Shown: positions 49,959 through 58,915 of the stretch, piece by piece
Layout: each line of letters starts with the position of its first letter
Position numbering within the stretch: position 1 is the stretch's first letter
DNA from: Streptomyces sp. NBC_00102
GTDB lineage: Bacteria; Actinomycetota; Actinomycetes; Streptomycetales; Streptomycetaceae
NCBI RefSeq assembly: GCF_026343115.1
Contig: NZ_JAPEMC010000001.1
Location: 5,311,001-5,375,000, forward strand
Direction: 5' to 3'
Length of the DNA: 64,000 nt
The notes under the pieces: generated by a model
What the model saw: the letters and a program-made list of their open reading frames with translations, nothing else
What the model was told of the DNA's origin: nothing
Databases searched by the model: none
Program-made: the position numbers and the translations under genes

Positions 49959-50441
49959 TCAGAGACTGTCGGGCACCGTCTCGCGGACCGCCTTCGCGAA
50001 CTCGGCGAGCGGGCTGGCGTCGTGGGCGAACTCCGTCCCCAACGTGACCTCGACGTACGCCTTGCGGTACGTCGTCGTGAACCGGGGCCCCTCGTCCGGG
50101 CGTTGCTCCAGCAGCCAGTTCACACCGTCCGCGTCGATCCCCTTGGACGCCGCGTCCGCCATGGCGGCGGGCCGGGGAACCCCGCAGCGAAGTACGATCG
50201 CCCCGTCCCCCCAGCCGGCGGTCAGCTCCGACTCCGGTGCGGGATCGTCGCGTTCCATCCCGGCCACGGTCTTCGGCAGCGCCTTGTCCAGCGCCGAACA
50301 GTACGGGACCGCGTCCCGGGACGGGGTGGGCACCGCGACCGAGGGCTGCGAGCCGCCGGAGCAGCCCGCCGCCAGCAGGAGTGCGGCGGCGGACGGCACG
50401 AGGAACGACGGGCGGAGCGACCGGAGGCGGGAAGACGTCAC
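49959..50441 (-). CDS. DUF3515 family lipoprotein
   Basis: A 160-residue exported lipoprotein. The signal sequence ends in the lipobox LLLAAGC, with the lipidated Cys at residue 27. The domain has PYCSALDKALPKTVAGM, a TAGWGDGAIVLRCGVPRPA segment and two conserved Cys that could form a disulfide, matching DUF3515 proteins of actinobacteria. The molecular role is unknown. It is encoded downstream of, and on the same strand as, the Lrp-type domain gene (20-base gap) and opposite thiL. Confidence 0.8.
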   Translation of the reverse strand: MTSSRLRSLRPSFLVPSAAALLLAAGCSGGSQPSVAVPTPSRDAVPYCSALDKALPKTVAGMERDDPAPESELTAGWGDGAIVLRCGVPRPAAMADAASKGIDADGVNWLLEQRPDEGPRFTTTYRKAYVEVTLGTEFAHDASPLAEFAKAVRETVPDSL

Positions 50442-50461
50442 CGGACCAGCGTAGACGGGGG

Positions 50462-50695
50462 TCAGAGGTGGACTACGGGGCAGGTCAGGGTTCGCGTGAT
50501 GCCTTCCACCTGCTGGACCCGGGCGACCACCATGCGGCCGATCTCGTCCACCGTCTCGGCCTGGGCACGCACGATCACGTCGTAGGGTCCGGTGACGTCC
50601 TCTGCCTGGATCACTCCCGGAAGTTTCGCGATGGTCTCGGCGACGATCGACGCCTTGCCCACCTCGGTCTGAATAAGGATGTACGCCTGTACCAC
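50462..50695 (-). CDS. Stand-alone Lrp/AsnC ligand-binding (RAM) domain protein
   Basis: A 77-residue protein consisting only of the Lrp/AsnC effector-binding alpha/beta-sandwich (VQAYILIQTEVGKASIVAETI, GPYDVIVRAQAETVDEIG in parts, VEGITRTLTCPVVHL). It has no DNA-binding helix-turn-helix. Such proteins bind amino acids and form rings, and may modulate full-length Lrp regulators. The start is GTG 50693-50695, with GGAGG four bases upstream; longer frames lack ribosome sites. It is co-directional with the DUF3515 gene and divergent from thiL. Confidence 0.88.
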   Translation of the reverse strand: MVQAYILIQTEVGKASIVAETIAKLPGVIQAEDVTGPYDVIVRAQAETVDEIGRMVVARVQQVEGITRTLTCPVVHL

Positions 50696-51001
50696 GGAAC
50701 CTCCAGGGCGGCCACGAGGATCATGTGGGGGAGAGGAACGCCACGTTATCGCGTCGCGGACGGGAGCGGGGAGACCCGGGGACCGGGAGACGTCCGTAGC
50801 GTGGCGTACGGGCGACACGAGCCGACGTGTCTTCCGACGTTACAGACAGCGGCGCCCGCCCGCGACCGCGGAGCGGCCCGGCCCGTGCGGGGGACGGGCG
50901 CCCCGCACGGAAGCGGCCCCGGGGAGGGCCGCGGCCGGTGCGCGGACACGTCCCAGCAGCCCGCACCGGACGCCGGTGCGACGAACGAGAGGTGACACCC
51001 G
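50696..51001. other. Intergenic region between the RAM-domain gene and thiL
   Basis: A 306-base region without a gene; it must contain the two divergent promoters. GAGAGG at 50987-50992 is the thiL ribosome site. Nothing else is supportable. Confidence 0.4.
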
Positions 51002-51973
51002 GTGAAGGGAACCGTGGGTGAGTTGGGGGAGTTCGGGCTCATCAGAGAGCTCACCGCCCGCCTCACCACCACTCCGGCGGTACGGCTGGGGCCCGGCGAC
51101 GACGCCGCGGTCGTGGCGGCCCCGGACCGCAGGGTCGTGGCCAGTACCGACGTACTGATCGAAGGACGCCACTTCCGCCGCGACTGGTCGACCGCGTACG
51201 ACGTCGGGCGCAAGGCCGCGGCGCAGAACCTCGCCGACATCGCGGCGATGGGCGCCGTGCCGACCGCGCTGCTCCTCGGCCTCGTCGTACCGGCGAGCCT
51301 CCCGGTGACCTGGGCGACCGAACTCATGGACGGGCTCCGCGACGAGTGCCAGGTCGCCGGAGCCGCCGTGGTCGGCGGCGACGTGGTCGGCGGGGACACC
51401 ATCACCGTCGCGATCACCGCGCTCGGCGATCTCCGCAACCACGAACCGGTCACCCGGTCCGGTGCCCGCCCGGGCGACGTCGTCGCCGTCACCGGCTGGC
51501 TCGGCTGGTCCGCCGCCGGATTCGCCGTACTCTCCCGGGGATTCCGCTCGCCCCGCGCCTTCGTCGAGGCCCACCGGCGCCCCGAACCGCCCTACCACGC
51601 GGGCCCCGCGGCGGCCGGGCTCGGCGCCACCGCGATGACCGACGTCAGCGACGGACTCGTCGCCGACCTCGGGCACATCGCCGAGGCCAGCAAGGTCCGT
51701 ATCGACCTGCGCTCCGGACTCATCGACATCCCGTCCCAGATGTCGGACATCGGGCAGGCGGTCGGCGTCGACCCGCTCCAGTGGGTGCTCACCGGCGGAG
51801 AGGACCACGCGATCGTGGCGACCTTCCCGCCCGACGTGAAACTGCCCGCCCGCTGGAAGGTGATCGGCGAGGTCCTCAACCCGTCGGCCCTGCCCCAGGT
51901 CACCGTCGACGGCGCGCCCTGGACCAGCAGGGGAGGCTGGGACCACTTCGGCGAGGCCGAGGACACCCCGTGA
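51002..51973 (+). CDS. thiL: Thiamine-monophosphate kinase
   Basis: A 323-residue enzyme phosphorylating thiamine monophosphate to the active diphosphate. N-terminal GELGEFGLIRELTARL, then GPGDDAAVVAAPD (metal/ATP-binding Asp pair), DVLIEGRHFRRDWS and GRKAAAQNLADIAAMGA. GGDVVGGD, TDVSDGLVADLGHIAEAS and GGEDHAIVATFP also match ThiL of the PurM/AIR-synthase fold. The start is GTG 51002, with GAGAGG nine bases upstream. thiD follows after 63 bases, so two thiamine-salvage kinases are neighbours. Confidence 0.94.
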   Translation: MKGTVGELGEFGLIRELTARLTTTPAVRLGPGDDAAVVAAPDRRVVASTDVLIEGRHFRRDWSTAYDVGRKAAAQNLADIAAMGAVPTALLLGLVVPASLPVTWATELMDGLRDECQVAGAAVVGGDVVGGDTITVAITALGDLRNHEPVTRSGARPGDVVAVTGWLGWSAAGFAVLSRGFRSPRAFVEAHRRPEPPYHAGPAAAGLGATAMTDVSDGLVADLGHIAEASKVRIDLRSGLIDIPSQMSDIGQAVGVDPLQWVLTGGEDHAIVATFPPDVKLPARWKVIGEVLNPSALPQVTVDGAPWTSRGGWDHFGEAEDTP

Positions 51974-52036
51974 GCCGGTGTCCGGCCGGTGGACCGGCGA
52001 CCCGTCGGACCACCGGTCCCCAGTAAATTTGCGGGC

Positions 52037-52843
52037 ATGCCGATAACTGCCGCCGTGCCTCCCCGTGTCCTCACCGTCGCCGGATCGGACTCCGGCGGCG
52101 GTGCCGGCATCCAGGCCGACCTCAAGACGATGCTGGCGCTCGGCGTGCACGGAATGAGCGTGCTCACCGCCGTGACCGCCCAGAACTCCCTCGGCGTGCA
52201 GGGCGCCTGGGAGTTGCCGGCCGAGGCGGTTCGCGCCCAGTACCGCAGCGTCGTCGACGACATCGGCGTCCAGGCGGTGAAGACGGGCATGCTCTCGTCC
52301 GCCGCCCTGGTCGAGACGGTCGCCGGACTCCTCGCGGGCACCCGTGCCCCGATCGTCGTCGACCCGGTGGGCGTCTCCAAGCACGGGGACGCGCTGCTCG
52401 CCGTCGAGGCCCTGGAAAACGTACGGACCAAACTCCTGCCGCTGGCCACGGTCGCCACCCCGAACCTCGACGAAGTGGCGCAGCTCACGGGCGTGGAGGT
52501 GGCCGAGGAGCCTGACATGCGGCGTGCGGCCGCCGCCGTACTCGCCTTCGGCCCCCGCTGGGTGGTGATCAAGGGCGGCCATCTCCCCGGTGAGGCCGTC
52601 GACCTGCTCACCGACGGGGACCAGGAACACTGGCTGCGCGCCCCGCGCCACGACAACCGGCACACCCACGGCACCGGCTGCACCCTCGCCTCGGCCATCG
52701 CCTGCGGCCTGGCGCGCGGCCAGAACGTGCCCACGGCGGTACGGAACGCGAAGACCTACGTCACCGGGGCGATCGAGGCCGGCTACGCGCTCGGCTCCGG
52801 GATCGGCCCGGTCGACCACGGCTGGCGGAGCCGCCGGGCCTGA
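52037..52843 (+). CDS. thiD: Hydroxymethylpyrimidine / phosphomethylpyrimidine kinase
   Basis: A 268-residue ribokinase-fold enzyme phosphorylating HMP and HMP-P for thiamine synthesis. Motifs are [22 protein letters not shown] (in parts, about 11-30), [33 protein letters not shown] (Lys often replaced in family variants), [12 protein letters not shown] and [14 protein letters not shown], with the catalytic Asp/anion-hole glycine region near 215. The ATG at 52037 has TAAATT seven bases upstream and no ribosome site, so the mRNA may be leaderless and separate from thiL. Two hairpins follow. Confidence 0.94.
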   Translation: MPITAAVPPRVLTVAGSDSGGGAGIQADLKTMLALGVHGMSVLTAVTAQNSLGVQGAWELPAEAVRAQYRSVVDDIGVQAVKTGMLSSAALVETVAGLLAGTRAPIVVDPVGVSKHGDALLAVEALENVRTKLLPLATVATPNLDEVAQLTGVEVAEEPDMRRAAAAVLAFGPRWVVIKGGHLPGEAVDLLTDGDQEHWLRAPRHDNRHTHGTGCTLASAIACGLARGQNVPTAVRNAKTYVTGAIEAGYALGSGIGPVDHGWRSRRA

Positions 52844-52853
52844 GGCCGCGGGG

Positions 52854-52897
52854 GAGGCCCCGGCCCGTCAGGACGCATCCGTCAGGACCGGGGCCTC
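52854..52897 (+). terminator. Hairpin after thiD
   Basis: GAGGCCCCGG (52854-52863) pairs with CCGGGGCCTC (52888-52897) around a 24-base loop. Confidence 0.5.
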
Positions 52898-52915
52898 CCC
52901 CCGCGTGGGCACAGC

Positions 52916-52949
52916 AAAAAGCCGGTCCACCGAGGTGGACCGGCTTTTT
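52916..52949. terminator. Strong bidirectional terminator between thiD and rpmB
   Basis: AAAAAGCCGGTCCAC pairs perfectly with GTGGACCGGCTTTTT around CGAG, giving a canonical T-run for both strands. Confidence 0.9.
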
Positions 52950-52982
52950 GGGCAACCGGAAGGCTGCGCTACGACGGGAACG

Positions 52983-53168
52983 TCAGCGCGCGACCTTGCC
53001 GGCCTTGATGCACGAGGTGCAGACGTTGAGCCGCTTCGGCGTCCGACCGACCACGGCACGCACGCGCTGGATGTTGGGATTCCAGCGACGAGACGTACGG
53101 CGGTGCGAGTGCGAAATGTTGTTGCCGAAGCCCGGCCCCTTGCCGCAGACGTCGCAGTTGGCAGCCAC
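52983..53168 (-). CDS. rpmB: 50S ribosomal protein L28
   Basis: A 61-residue ribosomal protein of the zinc-binding (C+) type. It has one CxxC near the N-terminus ([14 protein letters not shown]) and a second near the C-terminus ([11 protein letters not shown]), with [16 protein letters not shown] between. It starts at GTG 53166-53168, with GGAG seven bases upstream. It lies alone on the minus strand, divergent from the DAK2-type gene. An 18-base perfect palindrome lies about 40 bases upstream of its start. Confidence 0.95.
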   Translation of the reverse strand: MAANCDVCGKGPGFGNNISHSHRRTSRRWNPNIQRVRAVVGRTPKRLNVCTSCIKAGKVAR

Positions 53169-53204
53169 GGGTCACTCCAAAGACTTCAGATGCACTTACA
53201 GTGA

Positions 53205-53222
53205 ATTCCGGCGCGCCGGAAT
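53205..53222. repeat. 18-base perfect palindrome upstream of rpmB
   Basis: ATTCCGGCGCGCCGGAAT, located in the divergent rpmB/DAK2-gene region, 37 bases from the rpmB start. It is a candidate operator or a 5'-UTR hairpin. It does not resemble the AT-rich Zur box expected for zinc control of ribosomal proteins. Confidence 0.45.
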
Positions 53223-53426
53223 CAGCGAACTGAAGTGACGGCACCGGAGGAATGGCCCGACTTTCATCGGGCAACCGAAACACCATACAACGGCTGCGTC
53301 GGTACAACGAAACTACCATGGTTCGGCCGTCCGCCCTCCCGCCCCCCGCTCCGGGCCACTCCCCGGCTGCCCGGGGTTAACCTGCGGAGCAGCCCGCCGT
53401 ACACGGCCGCTTCAAGGAGGACCCAG

Positions 53427-55109
53427 GTGCCGCAGCCCCCCGACGTTTTCGACGCCGTCGCGGTACGCACCTGGTGCTCCCTGGCCCTCGAAGCCCTGGG
53501 CCGGGAGCGCGCCGCGATCGACGCGATCAACGTCTACCCGGTCCCCGACGGGGACACCGGAACCAACCTCTTCCTCACCGTGGAGTCCGCGCGGGCCGCC
53601 GTCGAGACCGTCTTCGCGGCCCACGCCCGCGTGGACGCGGGACCCGGTTCCGCGGGACCGGCCGCCGCCGACGCGGTACGCGCCATGGCCCACGGGGCGC
53701 TCATCGGGGCGCGGGGCAACTCCGGCACCATCCTCGCCCAACTCCTGCGCGGGATGGCGTCCGTGCTCGCGGACGGCGGGGACGCGGACCACCTGGCCCG
53801 GGCGCTGGACCACGCCGCCACCGCCGCCCGCCGGGCCGTCGCCCACCCCGTCGAGGGCACCGTCCTCACCGTCGCCACCGCCGCCGCGCGGGCCGCCGGG
53901 GCGGCCGGTGCGGCGAGCTCCCTGGCGGCCGTCGCGCGGGCGGCCCACGCGGGCGCCGCCGAGGCGCTGGAGGAGACCCCCGCCCGGCTGCCGGTGCTCG
54001 GCCGCGCCGGAGTCGTGGACGCCGGCGGCCAGGGCCTGGTGACCGTGCTGGGGGCGCTGGTGGAGACGGTGACCGGGCAGGCGCCCGTACACGTACCCCG
54101 GCAGGCGCCCGAACCGCTCGCCGTACCGGACGGGGGCGCCCCCGCGCACGCGGGCGAGTGCTGCGACCCGGACGAGCGCGGGGGCGGAACCGCGCCCGGC
54201 GACGGGCCCGCCTTCGAGGTCATCTACCTGCTGGAGGCCGAGGAAGCCGCGGTGGACCTGCTCCGTGAACGGCTCGACGCCCTCGGCGACTCCCTCGTCG
54301 TGGTCGGCGGCGACGGACTCTGGAACGTCCACGTACACGTCGACGACGCGGGCGCCGCCGTGGAGGCCGGCGTGGAGGCCGGACGCCCGCACCGTATCCG
54401 CGTCACCCACTTCGGCGCCGCGCGCGCCGCCCCGCGCGCGGAACCCGCCCCGCGCTCCGTCGTCCTGGTCGTGCCCGGCGAGGAACTCCGGGGACTCTGC
54501 GAGGAGGCCGGCGCCGTCACCGTCCTCGCGCGCCCCGGCGAGCAGCCCGCCAGCGGCGAACTCGTCGACGCCGTACGCCGGGCCAACGCCCGCGAGGTCG
54601 TGCTGCTCCCCAACGACGCGACCCTGCGCCACGTCGCGGCCGTCGCCGCCGAGCAGGTCAGGGCCGACGGCATCCGGGTCGCCGTCGTCCCCACGCGCGC
54701 CGTCGTCCAGGGCATCGCCGCCCTGGCCGTGCACGAGCCCGGCCGCAGTTTCGACGAGGACGTCGTCGCCATGACCGCGGCCGCCGGAGCCACCCGCTAC
54801 GCCGAACTCGCCGTCGCCGAACGGCAGTCATGGACCACGGCCGGCATCTGCCAGGCCGGTGACATCCTCGGCCTGATCGACGGGGACGTGGCCGTCATCG
54901 GCGCGGACGTCCCCGGCACCGCCCGTACCGTCCTCGACCGGATGCTCGCGGCCGGCGGGGAACTGGTCACCCTCGTCCTCGGCGAACACGCACCGGACAC
55001 CCTCGGCGACACGCTGGAGGCGTACGTGCGCGAGGGGCACCTGGCCGTGGACACCACGGTCTACCGGGGCGGACACCCGGGAACCCCGCTGCTGATCGGC
55101 GTCGAGTAG
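53427..55109 (+). CDS. DAK2 domain protein, FakA-like fatty-acid/dihydroxyacetone kinase homologue
   Basis: A 560-residue protein. The N-terminal DhaL/DAK2 helical ATP-binding domain (about 5-215) has AIDAINVYPVPDGDTGTNLF (the Asp cluster that chelates Mg-ATP) and HGALIGARGNSGTILAQLLRG in parts. A middle domain (about 250-340, VVVGGDGLWNVHVHVDDAG) and a C-terminal DegV-like domain (about 350-560, VVLLPNDATLR, TAGICQAGDILGLIDGDV) follow. The architecture matches FakA/YloV proteins, which phosphorylate fatty acids bound to DegV-type FakB. The start is GTG 53427, with AAGGAGG six bases upstream. recG follows after 104 bases. Confidence 0.87.
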   Translation: MPQPPDVFDAVAVRTWCSLALEALGRERAAIDAINVYPVPDGDTGTNLFLTVESARAAVETVFAAHARVDAGPGSAGPAAADAVRAMAHGALIGARGNSGTILAQLLRGMASVLADGGDADHLARALDHAATAARRAVAHPVEGTVLTVATAAARAAGAAGAASSLAAVARAAHAGAAEALEETPARLPVLGRAGVVDAGGQGLVTVLGALVETVTGQAPVHVPRQAPEPLAVPDGGAPAHAGECCDPDERGGGTAPGDGPAFEVIYLLEAEEAAVDLLRERLDALGDSLVVVGGDGLWNVHVHVDDAGAAVEAGVEAGRPHRIRVTHFGAARAAPRAEPAPRSVVLVVPGEELRGLCEEAGAVTVLARPGEQPASGELVDAVRRANAREVVLLPNDATLRHVAAVAAEQVRADGIRVAVVPTRAVVQGIAALAVHEPGRSFDEDVVAMTAAAGATRYAELAVAERQSWTTAGICQAGDILGLIDGDVAVIGADVPGTARTVLDRMLAAGGELVTLVLGEHAPDTLGDTLEAYVREGHLAVDTTVYRGGHPGTPLLIGVE

Positions 55110-55213
55110 CCGCACGCCAGGGCGGCAGCGCCCCGCCCAGGGTGCGGCCGGAGCCCCCGCGCGGACACGCCCCGGGCACTCCGGGCCGACGACTGTCGGT
55201 GGCGTGGTGTGCA

Positions 55214-57496
55214 ATGGAACCCGTGTCCGCGCTCGATGAACCCCTCAAGAAGCTGCTCGGCGGAGCCACCGCGAAGGTGATGGCCGAACACCTCGGCCTG
55301 CACACCGTCGGCGACCTGCTGCACCACTACCCGCGACGGTACGAGGAGCGGGGACGGCTCACCCCGCTCTCCGACCTCCCGCTGGACGAACACGTCACGG
55401 TGGTCGCCCAGGTCGCCGATGCCCGGGTGCTGGGCTTCAACAACGGCCGCGGCAAACGCCTGGAGGTCACCCTCACCGACGGCAGCGGCCGGCTCCAGCT
55501 CGTCTTCTTCGGCCACGGGGTGCACAAGCCGCACCAGGAACTCCTCCCCGGCCGACGGGCGATGTTCGCGGGCAAGGTCGGCGTCTTCAACCGCAAGACC
55601 CAGCTCGCCCACCCCACGTACCAACTGCTCGACACCGAGGCCGGTTCGGCGGACGGGGAAGCGGGCGTGCGCGAGGCCGTCGACGCCTTCGCCGGACGCC
55701 TGCTGCCCCTCTACCCCGCCTGCAAGCAGCTCGACTCCTGGCGCATCGCCAAGGCCGTGGACACCGTGCTGCCCAGCGCCCAGGAGGCCGTCGACCCGCT
55801 GCCCGCCGCGCTGCGGGAAGGGCGCGGATTCGTCTCGCTGCCGGAAGCCTTGGTCAAGGTGCACCGGCCGCAGACCAAGGCGGACATCGAGGACGCCAGG
55901 GAGCGGCTCAAGTGGGACGAGGCGTTCGTCCTCCAGGTCGCGCTCGCCCGCCGCCGGTACGCCGACACCCAGCTCCCCGCCGTCGCCCGCCGCCCGGCCC
56001 CCGACGGGCTGCTCGACGCCTTCGACGCCCGGCTGCCGTTCACCCTCACCGAGGGCCAGACGAAGGTGTCCGCCGAGATCTTCGGCGACCTCGCCACCGA
56101 ACACCCCATGCACCGGCTGCTCCAGGGCGAGGTCGGCTCCGGCAAGACCATGGTGGCCCTGCGCGCGATGCTCGCCGTCGTGGACAGCGGCGGCCAGGCC
56201 GCGATGCTCGCCCCCACCGAGGTGCTCGCCCAGCAGCACCACCGCTCCATCACCGAGATGATGGGCGACCTCGCCGAAGGCGGGATGCTCGGGGGCTCCT
56301 CGCTCGGCACGAAGGTCGTCCTGCTCACCGGCTCCATGGGGACGGCGGCCCGCCGCCGGGCGCTGCTGGACCTGACCACCGGCGAGGCCGGACTGGTCAT
56401 CGGCACCCACGCGCTGATCGAGGACAAGGTCTCCTTCCACGACCTCGGGCTGGTCGTCGTCGACGAGCAGCACCGCTTCGGGGTGGAACAGCGCGACGCC
56501 CTGCGCTCCAAGGGCAAGCAGCCGCCCCACCTGCTGGTGATGACCGCCACACCCATCCCGCGCACCGTCGCGATGACGGTCTTCGGCGACCTGGAGACGT
56601 CCGTCCTGGACCAGCTCCCCGCCGGGCGCTCGCCGATCGCCACCCACGTGGTGCCCGCCACCGACAAACCGCACTTCCTCGCCCGCGCCTGGGAGCGGGT
56701 CCGCGAGGAGGTGGAGGGCGGCCACCAGGCGTACGTCGTCTGCCCCCGGATCGGCGACGACGCCGAGGAGACGGCCGGGGGCAAGGGGGCGGCGAAGGGC
56801 TCGAAGTCCGCCGCGAAGTCCCCGGCCGGGGCCGAGGAGCCGGACGGCCCGGACGCGCCGAGCCCCACCGACGGCGACAAGCGGCCGCCGCTCGCCGTGC
56901 TCGACATCGCGGCCCGGCTGACCGCCGGACCGCTCGCGGGGCTCCGGATCGAGGTGCTGCACGGCCGGATGAACCCGGACGACAAGGACGACGTGATGCG
57001 GCGGTTCGCCGCGGGCCAGGTCGACGTGCTGGTGGCCACCACCGTGATCGAGGTCGGGGTGAACGTCCCCAACGCCACCGCGATGGTGATCATGGACGCG
57101 GACCGGTTCGGCGTCTCCCAGCTGCACCAGCTGCGCGGCCGGGTCGGCCGCGGCTCCGCCCCCGGGCTCTGCCTGCTGGTCAGCGAGGCCCACGAGGCGA
57201 GCCCGGCCCGCGCCCGGCTCGGAGCGGTCGCCGCCACCCTGGACGGCTTCGAACTCTCCCGGATCGACCTCGAACAGCGCCGCGAGGGCGATGTCCTCGG
57301 CCAGGCCCAGTCCGGGGTCCGCTCCTCGCTGCGGATGCTCACCGTCATCGACGACGAGGAGATCATCACCGCCGCACGCGCCGAGGCCACCAGGATCGTC
57401 GCCGCAGACCCGGAGCTGACCGGCCACCCGGAGCTGCGGACCGCCCTGGACGCCTTGCTGGACAAGGACCGCGAGGAGTTCCTCGACAAGGGGTGA
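55214..57496 (+). CDS. recG: ATP-dependent DNA helicase RecG
   Basis: A 760-residue helicase that regresses stalled replication forks and branch-migrates Holliday junctions. An N-terminal wedge/OB domain (about 1-200, with GDLLHHYPRRYEERG) precedes the helicase core. Its motifs are LLQGEVGSGKTMVAL (Walker A, about 303-316), VVVDEQHRFGVEQR (motif II), TATPIPRT (III), FGDLETSVLDQLP, GRMNPDDKD and QLRGRVGRG (VI). A Lys/Ala/Pro-rich insertion of about 45 residues (around 515-560) within the core is typical of actinobacterial RecG. The start is ATG 55214; an upstream in-frame start would add 24 unconserved residues. Confidence 0.93.
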   Translation: MEPVSALDEPLKKLLGGATAKVMAEHLGLHTVGDLLHHYPRRYEERGRLTPLSDLPLDEHVTVVAQVADARVLGFNNGRGKRLEVTLTDGSGRLQLVFFGHGVHKPHQELLPGRRAMFAGKVGVFNRKTQLAHPTYQLLDTEAGSADGEAGVREAVDAFAGRLLPLYPACKQLDSWRIAKAVDTVLPSAQEAVDPLPAALREGRGFVSLPEALVKVHRPQTKADIEDARERLKWDEAFVLQVALARRRYADTQLPAVARRPAPDGLLDAFDARLPFTLTEGQTKVSAEIFGDLATEHPMHRLLQGEVGSGKTMVALRAMLAVVDSGGQAAMLAPTEVLAQQHHRSITEMMGDLAEGGMLGGSSLGTKVVLLTGSMGTAARRRALLDLTTGEAGLVIGTHALIEDKVSFHDLGLVVVDEQHRFGVEQRDALRSKGKQPPHLLVMTATPIPRTVAMTVFGDLETSVLDQLPAGRSPIATHVVPATDKPHFLARAWERVREEVEGGHQAYVVCPRIGDDAEETAGGKGAAKGSKSAAKSPAGAEEPDGPDAPSPTDGDKRPPLAVLDIAARLTAGPLAGLRIEVLHGRMNPDDKDDVMRRFAAGQVDVLVATTVIEVGVNVPNATAMVIMDADRFGVSQLHQLRGRVGRGSAPGLCLLVSEAHEASPARARLGAVAATLDGFELSRIDLEQRREGDVLGQAQSGVRSSLRMLTVIDDEEIITAARAEATRIVAADPELTGHPELRTALDALLDKDREEFLDKG

Positions 57497-57671
57497 CCAC
57501 CTCATCGACCAGGAGTGCCCGGGTCCGCCCGGCCCGCGCCGCCCGCACGCCATATCGTGGGACCAGGTTCTTCCGTGCGGACCGGGCCGGCCGGCCCGGC
57601 CCGAGCCGCACGGACGACCCCAGAGGCCCGCGACCCCCGCGCGCCCTCCCGCGACCCGAGGACCGACTCCC

Positions 57672-58256
57672 ATGACCCGCGTGATCGCCGGCTCGGCCGG
57701 CGGACGCCGCCTGGCCGTACCGCCCGGCAACGGCACCCGCCCCACCTCCGACCGTGCGCGCGAGGGCCTCTTCTCGACCTGGGAAGCGCTGCTCGGCACG
57801 CTCGACGGCATCCGGATCGCCGATCTGTACGCGGGCTCCGGCGCGGTCGGCCTCGAAGCGCTCTCCCGGGGCGCGGTCCACGTGCTGCTCGTGGAGGCCG
57901 ACCCGAAGGCCGTCCGTACCGTCCGTGAGAACGCCCGCGCCGTCGGCCTGCCCGGCGCCGAGGTCCGTACCGGCAAGGCCGAACAGACCGTGTCCGGACC
58001 GGCTCCCGCCGACCCGTACGACGTGGTCTTCCTGGACCCGCCCTACGTCGTCACCGACGACGATCTCCGGGAGATCCTGCTCACACTCCGCTCGCGGGGC
58101 TGGCTTGGCGAGGGCGCACTCGTCACCGTGGAACGAGCCACCAGAGGCGGGGAATTCGGCTGGCCGGAGGGTTTCGAGCCGTTGAGGTCCCGTCGTTACG
58201 GCGAAGCGACCCTTTGGTACGGTCGCGCCGCCTCCACGTGCGAAGACGCACGATGA
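57672..58256 (+). CDS. rsmD: 16S rRNA (guanine(966)-N2)-methyltransferase
   Basis: A 194-residue SAM-dependent rRNA methyltransferase. The N-terminal [31 protein letters not shown] (in parts) is the RsmD signature. The SAM motif I is [19 protein letters not shown] (about 55-73), and the catalytic NPPY-type motif reads [14 protein letters not shown] (about 117-130). It ends just inside coaD: ATG 58253 within its stop overlaps in ATGA, but the coaD start is taken further on. This gene pair is conserved in many bacteria. Confidence 0.93.
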   Translation: MTRVIAGSAGGRRLAVPPGNGTRPTSDRAREGLFSTWEALLGTLDGIRIADLYAGSGAVGLEALSRGAVHVLLVEADPKAVRTVRENARAVGLPGAEVRTGKAEQTVSGPAPADPYDVVFLDPPYVVTDDDLREILLTLRSRGWLGEGALVTVERATRGGEFGWPEGFEPLRSRRYGEATLWYGRAASTCEDAR

Positions 58257-58282
58257 CCGGACCCGGGAGCGAGGGAATCACG

Positions 58283-58762
58283 TTGCGCCGCGCCGTCTGT
58301 CCGGGGTCGTTCGACCCCATCACCAACGGACATCTCGACATCATTGGCCGAGCCTCGAAGCTGTACGACGTCGTACACGTCGCGGTGATGATCAACCAGT
58401 CCAAGAAAGGGCTGTTCACCGTCGACGAGCGGATCGAGCTGATCCGCGAAGTCACCTCCGACTTCGGCAACGTCGAGGTCGAGGCCTTCCACGGCCTGCT
58501 GGTCGACTTCTGCAAGCAGCGGGAGATCCCGGCCATCGTGAAGGGGCTCAGGGCGGTCAGCGACTTCGACTACGAACTGCAGATGGCCCAGATGAACAAC
58601 GGCCTCTCCGGTGTCGAGACGCTCTTCGTCCCCACCAACCCCACCTACAGTTTCCTGTCGTCCTCGCTGGTCAAGGAGGTCGCGACCTGGGGCGGAGACG
58701 TCTCCCACCTGCTGCCGCCGACCGTCCACGCCGCGCTCCAGCAGCGGCTGGAGCGGCACTGA
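58283..58762 (+). CDS. coaD: Phosphopantetheine adenylyltransferase
   Basis: A 159-residue hexameric nucleotidyltransferase making dephospho-Co[17 protein letters not shown] is the T/HxGH nucleotide-binding motif, and [17 protein letters not shown] is the ISSTxxR-equivalent. [12 protein letters not shown] lies between. The start is taken as TTG 58283 because GAGGG lies seven bases upstream and the resulting length equals the family norm. The ATG at 58253, overlapping the rsmD stop, would add ten residues and is possible. Confidence 0.93.
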   Translation: MRRAVCPGSFDPITNGHLDIIGRASKLYDVVHVAVMINQSKKGLFTVDERIELIREVTSDFGNVEVEAFHGLLVDFCKQREIPAIVKGLRAVSDFDYELQMAQMNNGLSGVETLFVPTNPTYSFLSSSLVKEVATWGGDVSHLLPPTVHAALQQRLERH

Positions 58763-58915
58763 GGGCAGTCCCGCGATCCCTGGTGGGTGCGCGACGACAG
58801 CTGCGGGACGGCCCTCGGGCGTCTGAGCGACCGTCACCCGGTGTCGGACGGGAGCCGACTGGCCTTACAGTCGTCCCGTCCGTCTCCAACAGCGGCAGAG
58901 AGTGGCGAGCACACG

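Noticed and set aside
53205..53222. Zur box controlling rpmB
   Set aside because: The palindrome is GC-centred and unlike the AT-rich Zur consensus, and this L28 is the zinc-binding form, not the zinc-free form normally under Zur.
55061..57976. A 971-codon minus-strand frame opposite recG
   Set aside because: recG and rsmD have all family motifs on the plus strand; the minus frame has none.
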